A DNA stretch of 12,112 bases from an uncultured Selenomonadales bacterium (lineage in GTDB: Bacteria > Bacillota > Negativicutes > Selenomonadales > Selenomonadaceae): NCBI GenBank assembly GCA_937915885.1, contig CALGGP010000407.1:1-12112 (forward strand). Direction: 5' to 3'. The stretch's first letter is position 1; each line of letters opens with the position of its first letter. This document shows, one piece after another, positions 1 to 6,887 of the stretch. The translations under genes and the position numbers were made by a program. A model generated the notes under the pieces. That model had not been told where the DNA came from, searched no databases, and saw nothing but the letters and a program-made list of their open reading frames with translations.

Positions 1-55
1 TCGCGTCGGCGGTCGTCGACCTGCGCGAGACAATTATTTTACCGACGGGGGAGTT
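1..55 (+). repeat. Direct repeat, copy 1 (identical to 187-241)
   Basis: Bases 1-55 are identical to 187-241, an offset of 186. The repeat spans the end of the synthase-like gene and the GGGGGAG ribosome-binding site used by the methyltransferase. Perfect identity implies a recent duplication or gene conversion, or else an assembly artefact, since the repeat begins at the very edge of the window. Confidence 0.9.
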
Positions 56-62
56 ATCTTGA
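1..62 (+). CDS. C-terminal end of a ketoacyl-ACP synthase III-like protein (partial, 5' end outside window)
   Basis: Reading codons from base 3 gives a tail ending ASAVVDLRETIILPTGELS before TGA at 60-62. The same peptide is encoded by the longer copy at 102-244, where the preceding residues include MSGFGVGMS. That resembles the GFGxGxSW-type C-terminus of ketoacyl-ACP synthase III family proteins, which condense acyl-CoA or acyl-ACP units. The last codons differ from the second copy because bases 56 onward derive from methyltransferase sequence, so the original stop has been replaced. Whether the upstream gene is intact cannot be seen. The family call rests on about 30 residues and is tentative. 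Confidence 0.45.
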   Translation, partial: ASAVVDLRETIILPTGELS

Positions 63-101
63 CGGGCTCGACACGTTTGCATATGAGCGTTGCGGGCATT
101 T
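56..101 (+). pseudogene. Fragment of a methyltransferase gene, out of context
   Basis: Bases 56-101 match 324-369 inside the intact methyltransferase gene with about two mismatches, and the preceding 55 bases match that gene's upstream region. Bases equivalent to 242-323, which hold the start codon and first zinc knuckle, are missing. The join lies at a short shared GAGT. This looks like the remnant of a duplicated methyltransferase copy lost by deletion. Confidence 0.65.
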
Positions 102-186
102 CCGCTCGTGTTGACGGAGCGCCGACGGTTGGACGAGCCGACGAAATTTTTATCGGTGATGAGCGGGTTCGGCGTGGGTATGTCGA

Positions 187-241
187 TCGCGTCGGCGGTC
201 GTCGACCTGCGCGAGACAATTATTTTACCGACGGGGGAGTT
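187..241 (+). repeat. Direct repeat, copy 2 (identical to 1-55)
   Basis: This is the second, in-context copy of the 55-base repeat. It leads straight into the methyltransferase start codon and carries its ribosome-binding site at 234-239. Confidence 0.9.
234..239 (+). promoter_or_regulatory. Ribosome-binding site that fixes the methyltransferase start
   Basis: A purine-rich GGGGAG stretch lies about eight bases before ATG 248. It supports that start over the in-frame TTG at 59, which would add 63 residues read out of frame through the synthase-like remnant. Confidence 0.7.
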
Positions 242-247
242 GTGATT

Positions 248-1102
248 ATGAAATGCTTTGTTTGCGGCGGAGAGATGACGCCGTACTTCACGAAAAAAAT
301 TGTGGTCGAGTATGCCGTTGAGTATCTTGACGGGCTCGACACGTTTGAATATGAGCGGTGCGGGCATTGCGGGCTGGTGGTGTCGAAGACGCTCTACGAG
401 ATGTCGCACGACGATTGGGCGAAGTTCAATTGCGCAGCGCATAAAGATTTGTTTGACGGCGTGATTGACAGAGACGTGCTCGATCCGAAGTGGCGGTTGC
501 GGCTCGAGTTGCAGTCGAAGATGTTTATCGAGTTGTTGAAGGCGGGCGTATTTGAATACGATTGGCGGACGATCGATTACGGCGCGGGCGACGGGCTTCT
601 TGCCGACAAGCTCAACGGCGCGCTCGAAAAAAGTTGGCTCAAAAAGTTTGACGCGTACATGGAGCCGCGCGACGAGAATTATTTGCCGCCGTCGGAAGTC
701 ATTGCGGGCAGTTTCGATTTTCTGACGTCGTCTTCGGTGTTTGAACATCTGCTCGGCAATCGCGGCGATGTCGACAAAGTGATCGGGCTCGTCAAGTCGG
801 ACGGCGTGATGGGGCTGCACACTTTGATCTGCGAAGAGGTTCCGCGCGATCCCGAGTGGCATTATCTGTTGTCGGTTCCCGTGCACTGCACTTGCTGGAC
901 GAATAAGGCGATGGCGATCGTCTTTGAGCAGTTCGGATTCAAGCATTGCTCTTACAATGTCGAGGCGCAAATGTGGTTGTTCTTCCGCAACGACGACGCT
1001 TGGGCGCGGTTGGTCGAGTGCCGCGATCGATTGACGGGGACTTGGGTGCTCGACGATCGATTTGTCGACTATTGGAAAGTCAAGCCGTATCGGACTCGTT
1101 GA
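248..1102 (+). CDS. Zinc-ribbon class I SAM-dependent methyltransferase
   Basis: This 284-residue protein is probably a cytosolic methyltransferase acting on an unknown small molecule or carrier-bound intermediate. The N-terminus has two CxxC knuckles (C3/C6 and C38/C41) forming a zinc ribbon. The Rossmann core begins near residue 107 with the SAM-binding motif DYGAGDG (110-116). An acidic residue, E139, ends the second strand, and FDFLTSSSVFEHL (157-169) resembles the post-II motif of Methyltransf_23-type enzymes. The start at ATG 248 has a good ribosome site. The gene follows a ketoacyl-ACP synthase-like remnant and ends five bases before the transporter start, so the genes are probably co-transcribed. 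The context suggests a specialised lipid, glycan or natural-product pathway, but the substrate cannot be read from the sequence. Confidence 0.8.
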   Translation: MKCFVCGGEMTPYFTKKIVVEYAVEYLDGLDTFEYERCGHCGLVVSKTLYEMSHDDWAKFNCAAHKDLFDGVIDRDVLDPKWRLRLELQSKMFIELLKAGVFEYDWRTIDYGAGDGLLADKLNGALEKSWLKKFDAYMEPRDENYLPPSEVIAGSFDFLTSSSVFEHLLGNRGDVDKVIGLVKSDGVMGLHTLICEEVPRDPEWHYLLSVPVHCTCWTNKAMAIVFEQFGFKHCSYNVEAQMWLFFRNDDAWARLVECRDRLTGTWVLDDRFVDYWKVKPYRTR

Positions 1103-1106
1103 GATC

Positions 1107-2855
1107 ATGATCGAAGGCGTTTTGCGAAGGACGGACGATCTGATCGTTCGCAAATATCGTGAGTTGTTCGTGCCGACGCTGCTGTCGTCGTTTGCGTATT
1201 ACCTCGGCAATATCCTGAACGGCGTGATCGTCGGCAATCTGCTCGGGCTCGACGAGATGGCGGCGGTCTACGCGTGCATGCCGCTCAATCAGCTCGCGAC
1301 GGCACTGGCGCTGTTTTTTTCGATAGGATCGTCGGGAATGATCGCGATCGCCGCCGCGTCTCGAGAACACGACCGCGCGGATTACATCTTCAGCACGGTC
1401 GCGACGCTGACGTTGACGGTCGCGGCGCTGATGCTCGTCGCGTTGTTGCCGATAACCGACGCCTTGACGGAATTTTTGTCGTCGGCGCCGGAGTTGCGCC
1501 CCGACATGCGAGAGTATCTGCCGCTGTTCGTCATTCACACCGCGCTGATGCTCTTCTTCGTCGTCTGGAGAATGCTCGTCAAAACCGAAGGGCTTGCGCG
1601 GATTGTAAGTCGGAGCGTGGCGATTCAACAGGTCGCAAATATCGTGTTGACGTTCCTGTTCATCGGCAATTTTCATTTTGAGATCGCGGGCGCCGGCGCG
1701 GCGTTGGTGATAGGTGATGTGCTCGGCGGCGTTTATCTGCTGATCAATTATCGTTCGTCGAGAGATCGCGGACGAAAATTCATCAACGTATTTGCCGACG
1801 GCTTGAAAAAATTTTTGACGCAATCGATTGAAGTGATGAGATCGGGAGCCGCCGCCGCGCTGTTGAGCACACTGGTAGCCGTCAAAGTCTGGCTGATCTA
1901 TCAAATTCTCGGCAGGATTGGCGGCGCGGAGGCGATGAGTTGTTATGCGCTGTGTATGACGTTGTGGTCGATCGGCTCGATGCTGACGTCGGCGTGCGTT
2001 GACTCGGCGATGCCGATCGTCTCGACGCTCTACAGCGAAAAAGATTTTTCGGGCGTCCGCGCGATGATGCGACGCCTTCAACGGTTCGTATTAATTTTGC
2101 TCGGCGCGCTCGTGATGCTCATGTGGATTTACCCCGAAATACTCTTAAACGTCTACGGCGTGGACGGAGCGCGTGTTGAGCCGGCGGCGCGGGCGCTGAG
2201 ATTTACGGCGTTGAGTCTGCCGGGCACGGCGCTTGCCGTCACGATGGCGTATTATTACACGACACTGCAACGGCGTCGGATTGCGTTGGTGTTGTCGATT
2301 GTCGAAGGATTTTTGGTAGTGGTGCCTGCGGCGTTTGTGTTGTCGACGATGTTCGGCGTGGACGGCGTTTGGTATTCGTTCCTGACGGCGGCGCCGTTCG
2401 ATGCGCTCCTAATTTTGATCTACAGTCACCGGGTCGGTGCGGATGTTTTTTTGATCGATCGAAACGATCCCGAGGTGCTTTACGATGTATCGTTGACGGC
2501 GGGCGAAGAGAGTGCGTCAAGAATTTCGTCGGACGCGATAGAAATATTGAAAGGCGCGGGGCTGTCGACGGTCGATGCGACGCGTGTTGGCGTGGCGTTG
2601 GAAGAAATGACGATGAACATCGCGACGTTGGCGGTGGAGCGTGCGGCGAATGTGGACGTGCGAATAAAATTGACATCGGACGGGCGAACGATGATAGCCG
2701 TGCGGGACGACGGCATGCCGTTCAATCCGTTGCTGGTTCGCTCGCTCGACGGTGAGGAGTTATTGATGGACGAGATCGAAGTGTTAAATGCGTTGGCGCG
2801 GGACGTAAAATATAATCGGGTGCTCGGCTTGAATCAAACGATCATCGAAATTTGA
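1107..2855 (+). CDS. MATE-type multidrug/lipid exporter fused to an anti-sigma-factor-like ATPase domain
   Basis: This 582-residue inner-membrane protein has about 450 residues of hydrophobic helices typical of MATE/MOP-superfamily exporters, starting around LFVPTLLSSFAYYLGNILN. These use an ion gradient to export small molecules or lipid-linked compounds. Residues 463-582 form an added soluble domain like the HATPase_c_2 family of RsbW/SpoIIAB kinases: the N-box is EEMTMN (499-504), the G1 box is DDGMPFNP (534-541), and a final N-x-x-LGLNQT segment follows. RsbW-type domains phosphorylate STAS anti-sigma antagonists or bind sigma factors, so export may be coupled to a partner-switching pathway; that is inference. 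No STAS or SpoIIE-type gene is visible. I chose ATG 1107, four bases after the methyltransferase stop, over an upstream TTG inside that gene; its ribosome site is weak, suggesting translational coupling. Confidence 0.82.
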   Translation: MIEGVLRRTDDLIVRKYRELFVPTLLSSFAYYLGNILNGVIVGNLLGLDEMAAVYACMPLNQLATALALFFSIGSSGMIAIAAASREHDRADYIFSTVATLTLTVAALMLVALLPITDALTEFLSSAPELRPDMREYLPLFVIHTALMLFFVVWRMLVKTEGLARIVSRSVAIQQVANIVLTFLFIGNFHFEIAGAGAALVIGDVLGGVYLLINYRSSRDRGRKFINVFADGLKKFLTQSIEVMRSGAAAALLSTLVAVKVWLIYQILGRIGGAEAMSCYALCMTLWSIGSMLTSACVDSAMPIVSTLYSEKDFSGVRAMMRRLQRFVLILLGALVMLMWIYPEILLNVYGVDGARVEPAARALRFTALSLPGTALAVTMAYYYTTLQRRRIALVLSIVEGFLVVVPAAFVLSTMFGVDGVWYSFLTAAPFDALLILIYSHRVGADVFLIDRNDPEVLYDVSLTAGEESASRISSDAIEILKGAGLSTVDATRVGVALEEMTMNIATLAVERAANVDVRIKLTSDGRTMIAVRDDGMPFNPLLVRSLDGEELLMDEIEVLNALARDVKYNRVLGLNQTIIEI

Positions 2856-2860
2856 TCGGC

Positions 2861-2887
2861 TCGTCGTCGGAAGGCGGCGATTTTTTT
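2861..2887 (+). terminator. Intrinsic terminator after the MATE fusion gene
   Basis: TCGTCGTC (2861-2868) pairs with GGCGGCGA (2873-2880) through eight pairs, two of them G-U, around a GGAA loop. Seven T residues follow at 2881-2887. It begins five bases past the stop codon. The same stem recurs at 8494-8522. Confidence 0.88.
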
Positions 2888-2905
2888 GTTGCCCGATCGA
2901 TCATG
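2861..2905 (+). repeat. Terminator-containing dispersed repeat, copy 1
   Basis: Similarity to 8495-8542 runs through the stem, the T-tract and about 18 further bases (GTTGCC, GATC, ATC and CATG blocks), beyond what termination needs. The two direct copies bracket the five-gene unit. Confidence 0.65.
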
Positions 2906-2908
2906 ATC

Positions 2909-2936
2909 TTGACAAAAGAACTAAGCGATTTATAAT
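2909..2936 (+). promoter_or_regulatory. Sigma-70-type promoter for the five-gene unit
   Basis: A perfect TTGACA (-35) at 2909-2914 and a perfect TATAAT (-10) at 2931-2936 are separated by 16 bases. Transcription should start near 2943, giving a leader of about 50 bases before the first start codon. The site lies just after the previous terminator, so the downstream genes appear independently and strongly expressed. A run of ten T residues (2951-2960) follows in the early leader. Confidence 0.85.
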
Positions 2937-2993
2937 CCTATATATGGTCGTTTTTTTTTTCACCACCATTAACAAGTGGAAGGAGAAATTATT

Positions 2994-3248
2994 ATGTCGA
3001 TGTCTATCGGTGTCCTTGCCAAGAAATGGTTACCCGACGTTATCTTGGCGTTACTCAGTTTTGCCTTTGGCTCCGATGCCGGCTCGGTCGATCTCGGCAA
3101 GTTCGGAGAGTTGCCGGCAATTCCCTTCTTCATAGGCGTCTTGGTCGTATTATATCTGATCTATGAATTTCGCGAAGAGCTGATCATTGCGGGGTTCGTT
3201 TGTTTGTTTTTCATCGGCATCGTAATATTTTTTGTCCACGTCCTGTAA
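2994..3248 (+). CDS. Small membrane protein of unknown function
   Basis: This 84-residue hydrophobic protein has a first hydrophobic stretch around residues 13-25 and two strong membrane helices near residues 42-58 and 63-83, the latter pair separated by a short charged EFREE loop. No family is recognised. The start is ATG 2994, preceded by AAGGAG at 2980-2985; an in-frame GTG at 2976 overlaps that ribosome site and is unlikely. It is the first gene after the strong promoter, 27 bases before the DUF805 gene. It could be a small partner or anchor for the downstream membrane protein or kinase; this is inference. Confidence 0.75.
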   Translation: MSMSIGVLAKKWLPDVILALLSFAFGSDAGSVDLGKFGELPAIPFFIGVLVVLYLIYEFREELIIAGFVCLFFIGIVIFFVHVL

Positions 3249-3275
3249 CATGCGACGGCTTTTGGAGGTGATGAT

Positions 3276-4628
3276 ATGGAAAGGAAGTGTCCTCATTGCG
3301 GGTGTCCGATAAGTGCCAACGATAAATTTTGTAATAAATGCGGTCATAAATTGCCGCGCGCGTCCGACCGAGGCAGCGTCTCCGAGACTCGAGACGATTC
3401 AAAGCGAGCAACTTCAGTCAGAAAAAAATCCGTCGATACCGCGCCCGCCGAGTACGATTACGATTCCGACGCCTATGTTCCCGATCGCGGGCTTTGGCAA
3501 AAATTTTTTACGTTCAAAGGTCGGTTGAATCCGGCGCGCTATGCTTTCCGATTGTTCATCATCGTGATGATGCTCTATGTAGTTTTGATGATAGGATTCT
3601 ATATTTGCAACAAATACCAATTGAAGGGAGCGGAAAAATGGCTCAGCGGCGCAAGCGTACTGATGTTTATACTGCCGATCCCAATCAGCGTCCGTCGAGC
3701 ACACGACATGGGGCGTCCGGGCTGGTGGGCGATTTTGGGCGTGTTGCCGATCATCGGCGCCGCTTTGGCGTTTTGCTTTGACAAAGTTCATTGGGTCGAT
3801 AAGCACGGTGAACATCACGAAGAAAGTAATTTTAATCCGTTCGGCGCCTATTTTGCGTTCTTCTACTTATTGCTCATGAGTTTCTTCGCAATGTTATTCT
3901 TCACTTTTACGTCAGGCATTCGCGGCACGAATCAATACGGTCCCGATCCGAGAGGGGAATGTGTACCGCGACCTTTTGAAGGCAATCCTCTGTTGAAAAT
4001 GATCTCAAAGTTGGAAGAAGGCAGTTATCCCGCGTTAAAGATCACCGGAGCGATGGTGCTGATATTTTTTGCCGTGAGCCTATTGTTTCCGGCTACCATT
4101 GGTTTTCAAAATCGACGAGTGAATGTCGCCAATCGACCGGCGTCGAATCCGAAAGTAGAAAATCCCGCGCCGCAATCGGCGGAGCAATATCCTGCAGTCA
4201 AAGACGCCGTTAAACAAATGCTCGAGGCAACGCCTCCGCCCATCGTTGAAAAGTCGCCTCAACCGCAAGTCGTTGCACAGCCTTTGACTAATGACAATCA
4301 ACGTGCGGCAGTTCAGGCGTTGACAAATTTTCATGAGTGGATCACCAACAAAAATTTTCAAAGCGCATACAATTGTTTCAGTCGCGGAATGCAAAGCGAG
4401 ATCAGCTATGACGGTTGGGCGCCCGGGTTTGATACGACAGTCAGCAGCAACGTCAGCGAGGTGCGCGTCGTAAATGAAAGCCCGAATGCGATTGAATTAA
4501 ACTACGTCCTTACTGCCGTTGACAACATTAACGGGCGCGAGTCGACGGCGCAATTCAACGGCACGGCGACCGTGATCAATGAGGGCGGGCAATGGAAACT
4601 CGACTTTATCAAGAACAAGGTCAGATAA
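3276..4628 (+). CDS. Zinc-ribbon, DUF805 membrane protein with a C-terminal NTF2-like domain
   Basis: This 450-residue protein has three parts. Residues 1-26 are a zinc ribbon (C5xxC8 and C19xxC22). After a charged linker, residues 76-225 are a DUF805 membrane domain, with the typical FKGRLNPARYAFR entry, the conserved RRAHDMGRPGWW loop (140-151) and the closing RGTNQYGPDPRG (216-227). Predicted helices lie near 92-111, 124-138, 150-168 and 190-211, with an extra one at 257-274. A proline-rich spacer leads to about 110 residues that look NTF2/SnoaL-like, with ALTNFHEWITNKNFQSAYNCF and a terminal GGQWKLDFIKN. With the ribbon in the cytosol, five helices would place the C-terminal domain outside, as expected of a sensor; this topology is inferred. 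The ribosome site GGAGGTGA (3264-3271) is strong. The function of DUF805 is unknown. Confidence 0.85.
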   Translation: MERKCPHCGCPISANDKFCNKCGHKLPRASDRGSVSETRDDSKRATSVRKKSVDTAPAEYDYDSDAYVPDRGLWQKFFTFKGRLNPARYAFRLFIIVMMLYVVLMIGFYICNKYQLKGAEKWLSGASVLMFILPIPISVRRAHDMGRPGWWAILGVLPIIGAALAFCFDKVHWVDKHGEHHEESNFNPFGAYFAFFYLLLMSFFAMLFFTFTSGIRGTNQYGPDPRGECVPRPFEGNPLLKMISKLEEGSYPALKITGAMVLIFFAVSLLFPATIGFQNRRVNVANRPASNPKVENPAPQSAEQYPAVKDAVKQMLEATPPPIVEKSPQPQVVAQPLTNDNQRAAVQALTNFHEWITNKNFQSAYNCFSRGMQSEISYDGWAPGFDTTVSSNVSEVRVVNESPNAIELNYVLTAVDNINGRESTAQFNGTATVINEGGQWKLDFIKNKVR

Positions 4629-4641
4629 TTTTTTCGAGTGC

Positions 4642-4650
4642 GGAGGAGGA
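4642..4650 (+). promoter_or_regulatory. Ribosome-binding site that fixes the kinase start
   Basis: GGAGGAGGA lies six bases before ATG 4657. It excludes the longer in-frame start at 4579, which would overlap the end of the DUF805 gene. Confidence 0.8.
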
Positions 4651-4656
4651 AAATTT

Positions 4657-6852
4657 ATGAGCGATAACGAGACCAAAGGTTGGAATGACAATCTCGAAGA
4701 GTACGTCAAGGAGTGCAAGATTTTCATCGACACCAGCAGCATAATGTATGAGGACAGCGGTCCGTTTTGGGTGCGACTTGTGGATTTGTTGATAAAGAAT
4801 AAGCGGTTGATTATCATCACTCAGGGCGTCGTCCGAGAGATCGAAAAACATGCCAACAGTCAGACGGCGGATAATAGGCGCGTCGAGTTGGCTCGAAACC
4901 GCATAGACTTCCTTCAAAAGTTGTTGGACAACAATTTATTGTATGTGTTACAAATCGGCGGCGTGTCAAGCCATGCCGACAACGAAATTCAAGCGGTGTT
5001 GACCAATTATCGGATACGATACAAAATTTTATTGATCACTCAAGACAATAATCTTGCCAAGGACGTGCTCAAACTCAACGAGAACGAATCGACTCAAGCA
5101 AATAAAATTGTCGTCAAGCGTATCGCGCCCGACGGAAGATTGACAGGTTACGGTTGGCAGAGAAATGATTTGGGCTTTGACGAAGCGAATATCAAGCCGT
5201 TTCAAGCAAGCACGAAGCTCATCGATCTTAATGACGATCCAATCCCGCTTGTCGTGCCGGTGGATGTCGGCAGTCGACTCTTTACATCTAAAGGCATGAC
5301 CGTCGAGTTGGGCGACTCGATCGCGGCGGGCGGCGAGGGCGTCATTTACGAGACGAACACAGAGTACATCGCAAAAATTTATAAGCCCGAACATTTGACT
5401 CAACGTCGATTCAAAAAAATGCGATTGATGCTCAGTCGTCCGATCAAATACGACGGCATTTGCTGGCCCGTGGCGGATTTGTACAATGCTCAAAGAAGGT
5501 TCGTCGGCTTCCTGATGCCTGCGGCGAAGGGGCGGGAGATTCAGCGGAGTATCTTCCTGCCTGTCATGCTCAAGAAACATTTTCCCGATTGGAATCGATG
5601 TGATACCGTCGAGTTGTGCATTACGATTCTCCAAAAGATGATCTATCTCCACCGCTACAACATCATTATCGGCGACATCAACCCCGGCAATATTTTGGTC
5701 GTCTCGCCGAAGGAAGTTTACTTCGTCGATACCGACAGCTATCAGATCGAAGGTTTTCCGTGTCCGGTCGGCACGACGAATTTCACCGCGCCGGAAATTC
5801 AATCGAAGAACTTCGGCACGTTTCTTCGGACGATCGGCAACGAAAACTTTGCGATCGCGACGTTGCTGTTTATGATCATGCTCCCGGGCAAGCCGCCGTA
5901 TGCTCAACAAGGCGGCGAAGACCCCGCAACGAACATCATCAACATGGATTTTTCGTATCCTTTCGGCGAGGAGAGTAACAGACGAACGCCGGACGGTCCT
6001 TGGCGTTTCATGTGGAGCCATTTGACGTACAGGATCAAGGAAAGTTTTTACAACACATTCCGCAAGGATAAGAGATATTCCACCGAGAGCACGCGCCTGT
6101 CGGACAAGGATTGGTACAATCTTTTCAGGGAATATTACAGGTTGTTGACTAACGGCAGGATGCTTGCGCAGGATCCGATGTCGGCGGATATTTTTCCGAC
6201 GCGTTTCAAGCGCGATCTCAACAGTAAATATATAAAATGCATGTTCTGTGATGAATTGATATTGGAAGAAAGCGGTCGCAAAGTTTGTCGAAAGTGCGGC
6301 GATAAGGAGCTCGAAACTTATACTTGCTCGAGTTGCGGTAAGGAAATGGCTTTCAACTGCCATGAGAAGTACAATATGAATCTGGTGCGCGGCTATTCGT
6401 ACTGTCGAGAGTGCAAAGATAAAATTGTGCACTCGGCATTCTGCGTCACGTGCGGCGAAAAATATGAACTGACGGGTCACGAAGTCGATCGGTATCTCAT
6501 TCATGGCGGAGAAATTCCCAGAAGTTGTCCGCAGTGCCTCAGGCGCAAGCGTGAGTCGGTGCAATGCGTCGTTTGCGGACGGGAGTTCGAGCGCCGCTAT
6601 GTAACCGAGTTCGAGAGAACAAACAGATGCGTGTGCAGGGAATGTTTGAATCAGGTCGGTCACAGCGCGTATTGCACCGAGTGCGGCGCGTCTTTTACGT
6701 TGACCAACGGCGAAGTCGAATTTTACAGATCGAGAGGCTTTGATCTGCCCAGGCGTTGTAAGAAATGCCGCGGCGGAGCAAGCAGGTCGGCTCCGAGAGT
6801 CGAGCCCGAAACGACTTTTACGAAGTCGCTGTGGGAGAAATTCTTCGGATAA
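4657..6852 (+). CDS. PIN domain - protein kinase - multi-zinc-ribbon fusion protein
   Basis: This soluble 731-residue protein has three modules. Residues 19-156 look like a PIN nuclease fold with acidic residues D25 (FIDTSS), E61 (VVREIEKH), D130 (LLITQDNN) and D136. Residues 214-520 are a divergent Ser/Thr-type kinase: glycine loop AAGGEGVIY (223-231), likely ATP lysine K240, catalytic loop IGDINPGNIL with D340 and N345 (the usual HRD is changed to IGD), DTD at 358-360 in place of DFG, and APE at 378-380. IGDxNxGN loops are known in the YegI-type kinases. Residues 528-704 hold ten CxxC knuckles forming five zinc ribbons; the last four follow the zf-trcl pattern (CxxCG, a T-x-x-E-x-x-Y core, then CxxC). 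The next genes encode vWA and PP2C, so it is the kinase of a TerY-P/YegIKL-like triad. The PIN domain suggests an RNA target, which is inference. Confidence 0.85.
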   Translation: MSDNETKGWNDNLEEYVKECKIFIDTSSIMYEDSGPFWVRLVDLLIKNKRLIIITQGVVREIEKHANSQTADNRRVELARNRIDFLQKLLDNNLLYVLQIGGVSSHADNEIQAVLTNYRIRYKILLITQDNNLAKDVLKLNENESTQANKIVVKRIAPDGRLTGYGWQRNDLGFDEANIKPFQASTKLIDLNDDPIPLVVPVDVGSRLFTSKGMTVELGDSIAAGGEGVIYETNTEYIAKIYKPEHLTQRRFKKMRLMLSRPIKYDGICWPVADLYNAQRRFVGFLMPAAKGREIQRSIFLPVMLKKHFPDWNRCDTVELCITILQKMIYLHRYNIIIGDINPGNILVVSPKEVYFVDTDSYQIEGFPCPVGTTNFTAPEIQSKNFGTFLRTIGNENFAIATLLFMIMLPGKPPYAQQGGEDPATNIINMDFSYPFGEESNRRTPDGPWRFMWSHLTYRIKESFYNTFRKDKRYSTESTRLSDKDWYNLFREYYRLLTNGRMLAQDPMSADIFPTRFKRDLNSKYIKCMFCDELILEESGRKVCRKCGDKELETYTCSSCGKEMAFNCHEKYNMNLVRGYSYCRECKDKIVHSAFCVTCGEKYELTGHEVDRYLIHGGEIPRSCPQCLRRKRESVQCVVCGREFERRYVTEFERTNRCVCRECLNQVGHSAYCTECGASFTLTNGEVEFYRSRGFDLPRRCKKCRGGASRSAPRVEPETTFTKSLWEKFFG

Positions 6853-6887
6853 ATTATATTGTTGACGGTCGAAAGGAGACAACACAA

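Larger units (their letters stand above)
102..244 (+). pseudogene. Second copy of the ketoacyl-ACP synthase III-like 3' end (truncated)
   Basis: The frame ending at TGA 242-244 reads as protein-like sequence from about base 102. It includes LTERRRLDEPTKF, then MSGFGVGMSIASAVVDLRE, and ends ILPTGEL. The GFGVGMS stretch fits the C-terminal beta strand of ketoacyl-ACP synthase III family enzymes. No start codon with a ribosome site precedes it, and its left edge abuts the methyltransferase fragment, so it is a 3' gene remnant. Its end, with the stop three bases before the methyltransferase ATG, probably shows the ancestral gene order: synthase then methyltransferase. Confidence 0.5.

Noticed and set aside
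59..247. TTG start at 59 extending the methyltransferase by 63 residues
   Set aside because: The extension runs through the duplicated synthase-like remnant in a different frame, whereas ATG 248 has a proper ribosome site and begins directly with the zinc knuckle.
1080..2081. Minus-strand open frame (333 codons) opposite the MATE gene
   Set aside because: It is Arg/Gln-rich low-complexity sequence caused by the composition of the membrane protein gene, with no start signals.
5029..6885. Long open frame (618 codons) on the minus strand opposite the kinase gene
   Set aside because: It is a mirror of the codon bias of the real gene: it has no ribosome site and no recognisable domain, while the + strand has clear catalytic motifs.
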